Part shown: piece after piece, positions 24,666-35,100 of the stretch
How positions within the stretch are numbered: the stretch's first letter is position 1
How the letters are laid out: each line of letters opens with the position of its first letter
DNA from: Nonomuraea montanisoli
GTDB taxonomy: Bacteria > Actinomycetota > Actinomycetes > Streptosporangiales > Streptosporangiaceae
Length of the DNA: 64,000 nt
NCBI RefSeq assembly: GCF_013363975.1
Contig: NZ_JABWGN010000024.1
Span: 1 to 64,000, forward strand
Reading direction: 5' to 3'
The notes under the pieces: generated by a model
Seen by the model: the letters and a program-made list of their open reading frames with translations, nothing else
Database searches by the model: none
Told to the model about the DNA's origin: nothing
Translations under genes and position numbers: made by a program

Positions 24666-26323
24666 TGCTGGACCTGCGCGAACGACCGTTCACCGACCGG
24701 GGGTCGCGGCTGCTGGTGATGGCCGCCGACGACGGCTCGCTGTGGATCGCCGCCGCCCGCTACGAGACGCCGCTGCGCGAGACGGCCGTCCTGACCGGCC
24801 TGCGGGTTCTCGCCGGCGACCGGGAGCTGCCCGTACGCCGGGCGCTGCCGGACCGGGTGGAGTTCGAGGGCGGCGCGGCCCTGGCCTTCGCCGGCCCCGA
24901 CACGCTCGTGCTGACCGGCCCGCCGGGCGCCGGCCCGGCGGGCGGCGGCGGCAGCGACGGCGGTGTGCGTGCCGTGTGGGACGGCGGCCGGGCGCCCGTC
25001 GGCGACGGCCTCGTCCTGGTGGGCCCCGGCCGGGACGGCGCGCACGTGGCCGCCCCCGGCGGCCCGCCGCCCGACGGCCGGGCGGTCCTGGAAGCGGCCG
25101 CCGCGCGCTGGCGCGACTGGTTCGCCCGCATGCCCGCCGTCCCGTCCGGCCTGCGGGAGCGGGCCGAGCAGGCGTGGTGGACGCTCGCCGTCAACCTCGT
25201 GCCGATCCAGGGCCGCGAGTCGCTGATCCCGTCCAAGTACGGCTACGTCGGCCTGTGGAACTGGGACTCCTACTTCCACGCCATCGCCCTCCGGCACGCC
25301 GACCCGGGCCTGGCCAGGGAGCAGATCCGCATCCTGCTCGACCACCAGCGCCCCGACGGGCTGATCCCCGACGTGGTCCACGACCACGGGGTGCTGGCCG
25401 AGACCACCGACCTGCCCCGCTCCGACCTGGCCCGGCTGGCGCAGCACGTCGGCGGGCCACCGGTCCGGGAGGCCGTGCCGGTCACCAAGCCGCCGCTCAC
25501 CGCCTGGGCCGTGTGGAAGATCCACCAGGCCGACCCCGACCCGGGCTTCCTCGCCGAGGTGTACGAGCCGCTGGTCCGGGCGCAGGAGTGGTGGTTCACC
25601 CGCTCCGACCCCGACGGCGACGGCCTGGCCGAGTACCTGCACCCGTACTCCTCGGGCCTGGACGACAGCCCGATCTGGGACGGCGGGCCGCGGGCCGAGC
25701 CGCCCGACCTCAACTCCTACCTCGCCCTGCAGTACGACCGGCTCGGCGACATCGCCGCCGCGCTCGGCCGCGACCCGGGGGAGTGGCGGGACAGGGCCCA
25801 GGCGCTCGTGGACCGCATGGTGGCGCGGCGGTGGACCGGCACGCGTTTCGTCACCCTGGTCGGCGGGCGGGAGGCGGACGTCCGCACCCCGCTGGAGCTG
25901 CTGCCGCTGCTGACCGGGCGGCTGCCGGCCGACGTCGCCGACCGGCTCGTGGCCGACCTGCGCTCGCCGAGCTTCTGGGGCGAGCGGCCGGTGCCCACGG
26001 TCGCCTTCGACGACCCCCGCTTCGACCCCGACGCCATGTGGCGCGGACCGGTCTGGCTCAACGTCAACTACCTGCTCATCGAGGGCCTGCGCCGGTCGGG
26101 CCACCCCGCGACGGCCCGCGAGCTGCGCGAGCGCACGCTGGCGATGGTCCGCGACGGCGGCGGCCTGTACGAGTACTGGAACCCGCTGACGGGCCGCCGG
26201 GCGGGCCGGGCGACGAGCGGGTTCGGCTGGTCGGCCGCCCTGTTCCTGGACCTCGCCCACGACAGTCTGGCCGACTCCGCCGACGGGGAGGGCCGGACCG
26301 GCGCCGCCGCACGCGAGGGGTGA
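24662..26323 (+). CDS. GH63-like alpha-glycosidase (MGH1-like)
   Basis: A 553-residue cytosolic enzyme with the (alpha/alpha)6 barrel of GH63 and mannosylglycerate/glucosylglycerate hydrolase-like proteins. Motifs: GYVGLWNWDSYFHAIA near residue 195, DDSPIWDGGP near 335 holding the general acid Asp, and DPDAMWRGPVWLNVNYLLIEGL near 455, typical of the catalytic barrel wall. The N-terminal roughly 150 residues form a beta domain. No signal peptide. As the last gene of the operon it probably removes an alpha-linked sugar from the imported glycoside, complementing the beta-specific GH42 enzyme. The exact linkage is not predicted. The ATG at 24662 overlaps the permease stop. Confidence 0.8.
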   Translation: MMLDLRERPFTDRGSRLLVMAADDGSLWIAAARYETPLRETAVLTGLRVLAGDRELPVRRALPDRVEFEGGAALAFAGPDTLVLTGPPGAGPAGGGGSDGGVRAVWDGGRAPVGDGLVLVGPGRDGAHVAAPGGPPPDGRAVLEAAAARWRDWFARMPAVPSGLRERAEQAWWTLAVNLVPIQGRESLIPSKYGYVGLWNWDSYFHAIALRHADPGLAREQIRILLDHQRPDGLIPDVVHDHGVLAETTDLPRSDLARLAQHVGGPPVREAVPVTKPPLTAWAVWKIHQADPDPGFLAEVYEPLVRAQEWWFTRSDPDGDGLAEYLHPYSSGLDDSPIWDGGPRAEPPDLNSYLALQYDRLGDIAAALGRDPGEWRDRAQALVDRMVARRWTGTRFVTLVGGREADVRTPLELLPLLTGRLPADVADRLVADLRSPSFWGERPVPTVAFDDPRFDPDAMWRGPVWLNVNYLLIEGLRRSGHPATARELRERTLAMVRDGGGLYEYWNPLTGRRAGRATSGFGWSAALFLDLAHDSLADSADGEGRTGAAAREG

Positions 26324-26329
26324 CGGCGT

Positions 26330-27286
26330 TCAGACGACGGGGTGGGACTCCGGATGGGCGTCCCACCACTTCCGGAACGCCGGGTTGTCGTCCACGTGGT
26401 CGGCGAAGGCGGCGGCGAACCCGCGATACAGCGCGGCCGCGTCCGCCGGTCCCAGGCGGTCGCGGCGCCAGGCCACGGTGAGCCGCGCCACCTGGGGCTC
26501 ACCGACCAGCGGCAGCACCACCGTGCCCTCCGGCGCGGGCCAGGTGGGATCGACGAGGCGCACCCCGTGCCCCGCCGCCACCAGGGGCCGACCGGCCCCG
26601 CTCGGCGCGTCGTAGCGGATGTCCGGCTCGAAGCCCGCCGCGCGGCAGGACGCGCGCAGCGCCGCCAGCGAGCCGTCGTCGCCGCCCGGCGGGCTGATCC
26701 ACCGCTCCCGCGCCAGGTCGGCGAGCCGTACGGCGGCGCCGCCGGCCAGCGGGTGCGCCGCCGACAGCGCCACGAAGATGGGATGGCGGGGGATGAGCGT
26801 GCGCGTGACGACGGGGGAGCGCAGCGCGATCTCGGTCCCCTCGATCACGCCCAGGAGGGCCGCGTCGAGCTCGCCGTGGGCCAGGGCGTCGGCCAGCAAC
26901 GCCGTGGACGGCTCGATCCACAGCGACACGGCACGCCCGGGCAGCGCCTCGCCGACCCGCTCGACGACGCTCGCGACGCACGCCAGGTGGTTGCAGCCGA
27001 GCCTGAGCGCCGCGGACGGCGCGTGCCTCCCGCGCAGGTCGTGGACGAGCGCGTCCACCTCGTGGAGCACGATCCGGGCTCGGGCGACGACCTGGTGACC
27101 CAGTGGGGTCGGCCTGGTGCCCGTGCGGGAGCGGGCGAAGAGCTCGCCCCCGAGCAGCTCCTCGATCTGGCGGAGCTGGTGGGTGGCCGCGGGCTGGGAC
27201 AGCTCCAGACGCGCGGCCGCCCTGGTGAGGCTGCCGGTCTCGGCGATGGCGCAGACCAGGCGGAGGTGTCTCAGGTCAAGGTCCAC
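26330..27286 (-). CDS. LysR family transcriptional regulator
   Basis: A 318-residue LysR-type regulator. The N-terminal winged HTH reads LRLVCAIAETGSLTRAAARLE with SQPAATHQLRQIEELLG. The periplasmic-binding-protein-like effector domain follows (LRLGCNHLACV near residue 94). It converges on the glycosidase gene with a 6-bp gap between stops. It has no divergent partner: upstream is the 3' end of the LAL regulator, 51 bp away, so its targets are not given by context. Confidence 0.92.
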   Translation of the reverse strand: MDLDLRHLRLVCAIAETGSLTRAAARLELSQPAATHQLRQIEELLGGELFARSRTGTRPTPLGHQVVARARIVLHEVDALVHDLRGRHAPSAALRLGCNHLACVASVVERVGEALPGRAVSLWIEPSTALLADALAHGELDAALLGVIEGTEIALRSPVVTRTLIPRHPIFVALSAAHPLAGGAAVRLADLARERWISPPGGDDGSLAALRASCRAAGFEPDIRYDAPSGAGRPLVAAGHGVRLVDPTWPAPEGTVVLPLVGEPQVARLTVAWRRDRLGPADAAALYRGFAAAFADHVDDNPAFRKWWDAHPESHPVV

Positions 27287-27337
27287 AATCAGGAGTATGT
27301 GACATACGACAACCAGCTTCCATAGGGCGACAAATCC

Positions 27338-29716
27338 CTATTCATCCGGATCCTGCTTGCTGACCCAGACCGCGACCTGGGTACGCGAGTCGACCCCGAG
27401 CTTGCCGAGGATGTGTTCGACATGTCCCTCGGCGGTGCGCTGGGCGATCATCAGGGACCTCCCGATCTCCTTGTTGCTCAGCCCCTGGGCGACCAGCCGG
27501 GCGATCTGCGTCTCCCGCGCCGTGAGCGGCGCCAGCCGGTCGGGCCCGGCCGGCGAACCGGGGCCGGCCGGCTCCTCGTCCAGGGCGTACGCCAGCGCCT
27601 CGTCGTAGCCCAGCTCGGCGCCCCGGGCGAACTCCGCGTGGAACGCCGGCTCGCCGACGGCGTGCCGGGCCCGGGATCTCGACTGCTCGGCGTGCGCGGC
27701 GGAATGAAGGTATCCGGAGGGCGGGGGATCGCCGACCCTCGCCCAGAGCGTGTCCAGGATCCCGTACAGCCGGGCCGCCCGTTGCAGCCGTCCTTGCGTC
27801 GTGGCGATCCAGGCCAGGATCTCCAGATCCAGGCCGACGCCCCGCTGGTCGCGCAGCGAGCGGTTGAAGCGCAGCGCCTCCGACACCAGCGCGGCCGCGT
27901 GCCGGGCGTCCCCCCGTTCGCAGACCGCGACGCCCAGCACCGCCAGCGTGTACGCCTTGTGCCAGCCCAGCCCGTGCCGGTCGCAGACGGCCAGCGACTC
28001 CTTCCCGATGGAGACGGCGAGCGCGCGTTCTCCCGTGGAGCGGTGGGCGACGCAGAGCCGGATGAGCGCCTCCACGACGCCCACCGGGTCGTCCACGGCG
28101 CGGAAGCGGCGCACCGCGTCGTCGAGGAGGGGGATGGCGGCGACGGGGTCCTCCCGCCCCAGGGCCAGCAGCCCCTCGCCCAGCGCGATGTAGGCGAGGG
28201 CCATCGGGTCCCGGCGGTCGTCCGCCAGGGTCCGGCATTCCCGCAGCACCGCCTCGGCGGAGGCGATGTCCGCCTGGATGATGGCCAGGACGCCGTCGGT
28301 CCACAGCGCCCGGACGCGGACGTCGCCGGGCTCCGTCTCGGCCGCCAGCCCCCGTTCCAGCCAGGCGCGGCCTTCCCCCAGGTAGACGCCGTTGACCCAG
28401 TGGTACATCAGGTCGGCCGCCATGGCCAGGCCGGTCCGCGCCTGCCCGGGCTCGGTGTGGCAGTACTCCAGGGCGAGCCGCAGGTTCGCGTGGTCGGCGC
28501 CGAGGCGGGCGAGCCAGGACACCTGTTCCGGGCTCGATATCCGGGCCCGGGTCTCGCTCGCCAGCCGGCGGTAGTGATCGCGATGTCGCCGGCGCAGCGC
28601 CGCCGCCTGCCCGGACTCCTCCAGCCGTTCCCGCCCGTAGTCGCGGATGGTCTCCAGGATCCGGTACCGGACGGACTCCCCGTCGTGCTCCGAGATCAGG
28701 ATCGACTTGTCGACCAGGCTGCTCAGCAGGTCGACGACGTCGTCTGCGGCGATCCCGTCGCCGCCGCACACCGCCTCCGCCGCCTCCAGGTCGAGGCTCC
28801 CCGCGAAGATCGACAGGCGGGACCACAGCAGACGCTCCTCGTCCGTGCACAGCCCGTGGCTCCAGTCGATCAACGCGCGCAGCGTCCGATGATGAGCCGG
28901 CCGGGCCCCCGCGGCGGGGAGCAGCCCGAACCGGTCCTCCAACTGGGCGAGCACCTGCTCCAGCGCGAGGGTCCGCAACTGCGCGGCCGCCAGTTCGAGG
29001 GCGAGCGGGATCCCGTCGAGGCGGCGGCAGATCTCGACCACCGCGTCGCCGTTGGCCTCCGTGACGGCGAAACCGGGCGCGGCGGCCTCGGCCCGCTCCG
29101 CGAACAACCGCGGCGCCTCGGAGCGGGCGAGCTGACCGGCCGGCGGCCGGGCGCCGGGCGGCAGTCCGAGGGGCGGCACTTCCAGCAGCCGCTCGCCGGG
29201 AACCCGCAGCGACTGCCGGCTGGTCGCGATGATCCGCAGATCCGGCGCCGACCGCAGGACCGTCCGCGCCACGGCGGCGCACTCGCCGACCAGGTGCTCG
29301 CAGTTGTCGAGGATCATCAGCAGCCGCTTGTCCTTCAGGTGGCCGGTGAGGACCTCCAGCGGCGGGCGGGCGGTGTGGTCGCGGACCCCGAGCGCCTCGA
29401 CGATCGCCGGCGCCAGGAGTTCCCGGCTGCGCAGCGCGGCGAGGTCGACCATCCACACGCCGTCCGGGAACGCGCCGCCCAGCGTCGCCGCGGCTCGTGC
29501 GGCCAGTCTCGTCTTGCCGACGCCGCCCGGGCCCGTCAGCGTCACGACGGGCGCGGCCGACAGCATCCGCCTGATCTGGGCGATCTCCCGCCGGCGTCCG
29601 ACGAAGCTCGTACGTTCCGCCGGGAGCCCGTGGGTGCGCCCCCGCGTCCCGGTGCCCCTCGTCCCCATCTCCCAAGAGTTACCCGACCTGTCACCCCTAC
29701 GCCTCCCGGGGGTCAT
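27338..29716 (-). CDS. LAL-type LuxR regulator with STAND ATPase domain
   Basis: A 792-residue regulator. NB-ARC/STAND ATPase: Walker A GPGGVGKT near residue 61, Walker B LLMILDNCEH near 132, and a GIPLALELAAAQ motif near 244. A TPR-like helical region runs from about residue 370 to 700. The C-terminal LuxR HTH (LTARETQIARLVAQGLSNKEIG near residue 730) binds DNA. The start could be ATG 29716 or ATG 29668; neither has a clear ribosome site, and ATPase homology begins soon after the second. It is divergent from the collagenase gene with about 98 bp between, so it plausibly controls that secreted protease. Confidence 0.9.
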   Translation of the reverse strand: MTPGRRRGDRSGNSWEMGTRGTGTRGRTHGLPAERTSFVGRRREIAQIRRMLSAAPVVTLTGPGGVGKTRLAARAAATLGGAFPDGVWMVDLAALRSRELLAPAIVEALGVRDHTARPPLEVLTGHLKDKRLLMILDNCEHLVGECAAVARTVLRSAPDLRIIATSRQSLRVPGERLLEVPPLGLPPGARPPAGQLARSEAPRLFAERAEAAAPGFAVTEANGDAVVEICRRLDGIPLALELAAAQLRTLALEQVLAQLEDRFGLLPAAGARPAHHRTLRALIDWSHGLCTDEERLLWSRLSIFAGSLDLEAAEAVCGGDGIAADDVVDLLSSLVDKSILISEHDGESVRYRILETIRDYGRERLEESGQAAALRRRHRDHYRRLASETRARISSPEQVSWLARLGADHANLRLALEYCHTEPGQARTGLAMAADLMYHWVNGVYLGEGRAWLERGLAAETEPGDVRVRALWTDGVLAIIQADIASAEAVLRECRTLADDRRDPMALAYIALGEGLLALGREDPVAAIPLLDDAVRRFRAVDDPVGVVEALIRLCVAHRSTGERALAVSIGKESLAVCDRHGLGWHKAYTLAVLGVAVCERGDARHAAALVSEALRFNRSLRDQRGVGLDLEILAWIATTQGRLQRAARLYGILDTLWARVGDPPPSGYLHSAAHAEQSRSRARHAVGEPAFHAEFARGAELGYDEALAYALDEEPAGPGSPAGPDRLAPLTARETQIARLVAQGLSNKEIGRSLMIAQRTAEGHVEHILGKLGVDSRTQVAVWVSKQDPDE

Positions 29717-29814
29717 CCACGAGATTTATGGGAGCGCTGATGACTGCGCGGTGATCGCCGCACTGACACTCGAAGCGGCCGCGAACCCGTCCGAACACCC
29801 CCCAGGAGGTTCCC

Positions 29815-32064
29815 GTGCGCCGCCTCTTAGCCCTGATGGCCGCCTGCGTCGTCGCCTGCTCGCTGACCTCGGCGCCCGCGCGGGCGCAGGTCGAACCGCC
29901 CCCGTCCCTCCCCGCCGCCACCACGTCCCAGGACGACGCGCCGCACGTGCGCAAGACCCGGCTGGACCTGGCCGACCGCCCGCCCCGGCCGGCCGCCGCC
30001 GACGCGCTCCGCAAGGACTACGACGAGCCCGCCAGCGCGCCGCAGCATCCCCGGCCGTCGGCCCGGACCAGCGCCAAGGCGGCCGCCGCGGCGTGCAGCG
30101 TGGCCGACTTCACCAGCCGCTCCGGCAGCGCCCTGGTGCAGCAGATCAAGGCGAGCACCACCGACTGCGTCAACACGCTGTTCAACCTGACCGGCGCCGA
30201 CGCCTACCACGCCTTCCGCGAGGCGCAGATGACGACCGTCGCCTATGCCCTGCGCGACAACGCCGCCTCCTACCCGGGCGACAACACCACCTCGACCGCG
30301 CAACTGGTCCTCTACCTGCGGGCCGGCTACTACGTGCAGTGGTACCACCCCACCGACGTCGGCGCCTACGGCCAGGCGCTCGCCACGGCCGTCCAGGCCG
30401 GCCTCGACGCGTTCTTCGCCGCCGCCCGAGCCTGGACGGTCAGCGACGCCAACGGCGAGGTGCTGGCCGAGGCGGTCACCCTGATCGACAGCGCCCAGCA
30501 GAACGCGCGTTACCTCTACGTCGTCAAGCGCCTGCTCAACGGCTACGACAGCTCCTACGACGCCTCCTGGTGGATGCTCAACGCGGTCAACAACGTCTAC
30601 ACCGTGCTCTTCCGCGGCCACCAGGTGCCCGCGTTCGTCAGCGCCGTCCAGGCGGACACCAGCGTGATCAGCACCCTGCGTTCGTTCGCGGCCGGCCACC
30701 TGTCGCTGCTGGGCACCGCCCGCGGCTACCTGACCTCCAACGCGGGACGGGAGCTCGGCCGCTTCCTGCAGCACCAGCCCCTGCTCGCCACGGTGCGGCC
30801 GCTGGCCAAGGACCTGCTCGGGCGCAGCTCCATCACCGGCCCGACCGCCGCGCTGTGGGTGGGCGTCGCCGAGATGACCGACGCCTACGACAAGGCCGAC
30901 TGCGCCTACTACGACACGTGCGACCTGCAGCGGCGCCTGGCCGACAGCGTGCTCCCGATCAACCACACGTGCAGCGCCGGCATCAGGATCCGCGCCCAGG
31001 ACATGACCTCGGGCCAGCTCTCGGGCACCTGCGCCAGCCTGGCGAACCAGGACGCCTACTTCCACAACCTGGTCAGGGACAACGGCCCCGTCGCGGGTGA
31101 CGGCAACACCAGCATCGAGGTGGTGGTGTTCGACTCCAGCGCCGACTACCAGACCTACGCCGGCCCCATGTTCGGCATCGACACCAACAACGGCGGCATG
31201 TACCTGGAGGGCGACCCGTCCGCGGCGGGCAACCAGCCGCGCTTCATCGCCTACGAGGCCGAGTGGCTGCGCCCGGACTTCCAGATCTGGAACCTCAACC
31301 ACGAGTACACCCACTACCTCGACGGCCGCTACGACATGTACGGCGACTTCGACGCCGGGGTCAGCACGCCGACGATCTGGTGGATCGAGGGCTTCGCCGA
31401 GTACGTCTCCTACTCCTACCGCAAGCAGACCTACGACGCCGCCATCACCGAGGCGGGCAGGCGCACCTACGCCCTCAGCACGTTGTGGGACACCACCTAC
31501 GCGCACGACACCACCCGCATCTACCGCTGGGGCTACCTGGCCGTCCGCTACATGTTCGACAAGCACCCCGGCGACCTGTCCACACTGCTCGGCCACTACC
31601 GGACCGGCGCCTGGAGCACCGCCCGGTCGTTCCTGACCGGCTCGATCGGCAGCCGCTACGACACCGACTGGTACACCTGGCTGGCCGCCTGCGCCTCGGG
31701 CGCCTGCGCCGGCGGGGACGGCGGCGGCTCCGCCCCCGAGTGCACAGGCGCGGACACCCGGCAACTGGACCGCGGCTGCAGGCGGAGCAACCTGTCGGCC
31801 GCCCAGAACGACTACGCCTACCTCTTCCTGTACCTGCCCGCCGGCGTCTCCCGGCTGACCATCACGGCCTCCGGCGGCACCGGCAACGCCGACCTCTACT
31901 ACAACCCCACCGGCTGGGCCACCACCGGCTCCTACGCCCAGCGGTCCACCGCCTCGGGCAACGCGGAGACCCTGACCGTCACCAACCCGCCCGCCGGCTA
32001 CGTCTACATCAGCCTGTACGGCGCGGCGAGCTTCTCCGGCGCCGCCGTCACGACCGACTACTGA
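29815..32064 (+). CDS. Secreted collagenase, peptidase family M9
   Basis: A 749-residue secreted zinc metalloprotease that degrades collagen-like proteins. A signal peptide occupies about residues 1-25 (LLALMAACVVACSLTSAPARA). A propeptide and the M9 N-terminal activator domain run to about residue 380. The catalytic part has HEYTHYLDGRYD near residue 495 (HExxH) and the third ligand in WWIEGFAEYVSY near residue 525. After a Cys/Gly linker, a C-terminal PPC-like beta domain (YAYLFLYLPAG, then GNADLYYN) serves substrate or wall binding. GTG start preceded by AGGAGG at 29804-29809. A strong hairpin follows the stop. Confidence 0.92.
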   Translation: MRRLLALMAACVVACSLTSAPARAQVEPPPSLPAATTSQDDAPHVRKTRLDLADRPPRPAAADALRKDYDEPASAPQHPRPSARTSAKAAAAACSVADFTSRSGSALVQQIKASTTDCVNTLFNLTGADAYHAFREAQMTTVAYALRDNAASYPGDNTTSTAQLVLYLRAGYYVQWYHPTDVGAYGQALATAVQAGLDAFFAAARAWTVSDANGEVLAEAVTLIDSAQQNARYLYVVKRLLNGYDSSYDASWWMLNAVNNVYTVLFRGHQVPAFVSAVQADTSVISTLRSFAAGHLSLLGTARGYLTSNAGRELGRFLQHQPLLATVRPLAKDLLGRSSITGPTAALWVGVAEMTDAYDKADCAYYDTCDLQRRLADSVLPINHTCSAGIRIRAQDMTSGQLSGTCASLANQDAYFHNLVRDNGPVAGDGNTSIEVVVFDSSADYQTYAGPMFGIDTNNGGMYLEGDPSAAGNQPRFIAYEAEWLRPDFQIWNLNHEYTHYLDGRYDMYGDFDAGVSTPTIWWIEGFAEYVSYSYRKQTYDAAITEAGRRTYALSTLWDTTYAHDTTRIYRWGYLAVRYMFDKHPGDLSTLLGHYRTGAWSTARSFLTGSIGSRYDTDWYTWLAACASGACAGGDGGGSAPECTGADTRQLDRGCRRSNLSAAQNDYAYLFLYLPAGVSRLTITASGGTGNADLYYNPTGWATTGSYAQRSTASGNAETLTVTNPPAGYVYISLYGAASFSGAAVTTDY

Positions 32065-32071
32065 CGCGCCG

Positions 32072-32110
32072 GTCGTGGCGGGGACGGGCTCGCCCCGTCC
32101 CCGCCACGAC
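32072..32110. terminator. Strong hairpin between collagenase and subtilase genes
   Basis: Perfect 17-bp arms GTCGTGGCGGGGACGGG (32072-32088) and CCCGTCCCCGCCACGAC (32094-32110) with a 5-nt loop. It lies between convergent genes, so it can stop transcription from both sides. Confidence 0.85.
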
Positions 32111-32150
32111 GTCGGTCACCTCACGAGACAGCCGGTCACTTCACCAGATA
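32111..32150 (-). repeat. 20-bp tandem duplication of the subtilase 3' end
   Basis: GTCGGTCACCTCACGAGACA (32111-32130) and GCCGGTCACTTCACCAGATA (32131-32150) match at 15 of 20 positions. On the minus strand the second unit contains the last codons and TGA stop (32136-32138) of the subtilase gene, and the first unit is its downstream echo. Confidence 0.7.
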
Positions 32151-35100
32151 GGCGTCGGAGAGGACCTGCTGGACGGAGTTCCCGTCCCTGTCCTTCGCCT
32201 CCACCTTGACCGACACGCTGCCCGGGCCCTTGGGGTTGAGCACGAGCACCCGGTCACCGGGCAGCACGGCGGCCTTCGTCCAGTGCGCGCCCTTGTCGCC
32301 GGAGACCCAGGCGGCCCGCAGCGACGGCGACCGGCCGCCCTCCGGCGTGACGGTGAAGGTGAACGGCCTGCCGCCCTGGACCGTGTCGTCCCCCGGCAGC
32401 CCGAGGTCGTACCGCAGCCGGATCAGCGGCACCTGGGCGCACGGCTGCTTGTCGTCCCACAGCACGGTGTCCAGACAGGGGAGCGGGGAGCCGGCGCTCG
32501 CCGGGCGGGCCGAGCGGAACGTCCAGGTGGTCTCCACGCCCGTGCCAGGATGCTTGCCGGAGAAGGCGTCCTTCCACGAGTCCGTCAGCCGGTACGTGCC
32601 CGGCCCGGCGGGGACGGTGTAGTAGGGCACGCCCAGGTCGTCGTACTCCTGCTTGACCTCGGCCGCGCCGTTGAACAGGTGGATCTCCTCCTCGCCCCAC
32701 GCGCCCTGATAGCTGTGGCTCGGGTTCGAGGCGTCGGAGTAGTAGCCGAAGCCGAGCGGGGAGAGCGCCCGCAGCCGCAGCCGGTCGCCCTGGCGGCAGC
32801 CGTCGCAGTAGAAGCTCTGGCCGATCCAGTCCGGCACGTGGGGGCCGTCCGTGAGCTGGGCGGGCATGATGGCCTCGTTCCAGTCCTCACGCTCCTGGCC
32901 GGCGCGGGTGAAGCCGCGGAAGGAGGTGGCGTGCCGCTCACCGCCCGAGGCGGGGTCGTAGAAGGTGTAGGCCCGCTCCCACAGCACGTCGCCGCCCGTG
33001 GTGTTGTAGTACTCGGTCCGGGCCGCGGGCGCGGCGAAGGAGTGCGAGCCGCGCACGCTGAGCCGCTGCTCGTCGGTGAAGGTGTGGCTGACCTCGTTGA
33101 AGTTCGAGGTCGGCCCCCACGCGCCCGGCTGCGGGGCGAACTGGGCGTGGTAGGTGGTGTCGATCGCGGTGAGGTCGCGGGCCTTCGGCGCGAAGCGGAG
33201 ACGGCCCGCCGTGGTGCCCTTCACGTAGTCGACCAGCTTGTACTCGAACGGGGTGGTCGGCGTGACGTGCAGCGCCGCGCTCGGGTACGGCTTGCGGGCC
33301 AGGACCTTGCCCAGCCGGTCGGCCTCGCCGTTGTCCAGCCACAGCACCGGGATCTTGTTCTGGGCCGTGTACGGCTCGGCGCTGAGCAGCCAGGCGAACC
33401 GGTCGCTGGTGACCACGCCCGCGGCCCCCGCCTTGATGGCCAGGTCCAGGTCGGTCAGCAGGAGCTGGAGCGAGTCCCGGGCCGGCAGGTAGACGAGCCG
33501 GCCCCGGACGTCGCCGCCGGCGCGCAGGTCGTCGCCCGTGGTGAGGTTCAGGCGCCGGTCGGAGGCGAACTTCGGCACCAGCGCGTCGTGCTCGCTGACG
33601 TAGCGCGGGTTGAGCGAGACGCCGGGCACGCTCAGCTCCACCTCGGGGGCGCGGCGGACCTGGTCGAACAGCATCATGAACGTGCCCACCGTGGGCGCCT
33701 TGGTGACCGGCGTGACCCAGTACCGGCCCCTGAGGGCCGGCTCGTAGCTGAGCACCGAGGCGCCCGCGTACATGCGGCCCCCGGCGGTCGTGCGGGCGAA
33801 GTTCACGTTGAGGAACACCGGCTCCGACGGGCGCGGCGTGCTGATCTCCAGCGGCTCGGCCTTGGTCGCGTCCATGGTGACCGTGGTGTCGGCGTCGAGC
33901 TTGAGCTCGGGGACGGTGAGGAAGCCGTACTGGAGGTTGCGGTCGGGCCTGCTGTACCACCAGGGCGTCTCGCCGATGTAGTAGACGCCGCCGTGGGCGA
34001 GCCTGAGCTCGGTCTCCAGGACGCCGGGCGTGTCGGTGGTCCGCCAGTTCTCGGTCCACGTGGCCGTCGGCTCGCCCTCGAGCAGCGGGTCGGTGTCGCT
34101 GATCCGCGCGGCGGACACCGCACCAGGGTTGATCGTCCACTCCGGACGGCCGACGAACCTGACCTTCAGGGTGTGCATCCTGGCCTGCTTGCGGAACGCG
34201 ATCGGCGCCGTCAGCCGGGTCGTGCCGGCGGTGGCCGTCAGGCGTCCCTCGTACCAGCCGGGCTCGCCCAGCGTGGGCTCGACGGTGAGGTCCGCGGTCG
34301 CGGTGCCGCCCGCCGGGACGGTCAGCGACGACGGCGTCAGCGTGGCCATCCCGGCCGGCGGCTGCGCGTCGCCGTGCTTCAGCGCCAGCGACAGGTTCAG
34401 GGTGACCGGCTCCTTGCCGGTGTTGCGGAAGGTCACCTTCCTGGTCATCGTCTGGCCGGTGTACGGGTCGGTGAACCCCGCGTAGACCGACGCCACGTCG
34501 TCGAAGACCTGCTGGGTGACGGCCTGCCCGATGTCCAGCCGGCCCGCGCCCTGGTCGTAGACCGTGGCGTCGCCCGGCTTCGCGGTCGCGGTCAGCGCGG
34601 TCTTGAGCTGCTCGGGCGTCCAGTCGGGGTGCTGGGCGGACAGGATGCCCGCGGCGGCCGCCACGTGCGGGCTCGCCATCGAGGTGCCGGACGCCGCCGT
34701 GTAGTGCTCGTCGATCGGGCCGCCGCCCGGGACGCTGCTGCCCTCGCCCAGCGAGGTGCCGGCCGCGCGCGCCGCGACGATGTTCACGCCGGGCGCGGTG
34801 ATCTCGGGCTTGATCGCGAAGTCCTCGCTCAGGCGGGGGCCGCGGCTGGAGAACGAGGCGATCTTGTCGGAGGAGTCGACCGCGCCGACGGTGAGCGCCG
34901 AGGCGGCCGCGCCGGGGGAGGCGATGGTGTAGCGGCCGGGGCCCGCGTTGCCCGCGGCGACCACGAACAGCGTGCCGTACGCGGCGGTCAGCTCGTTGGC
35001 GGCCTGGCTCAGCGGGTCGGTGCCGTCGGTCGGGTTGCTGCTGCCCAGGCTCATGTTGACCACGCGGACGTGCTGGGTGGCAGCCTGCCACTGCATCGCC

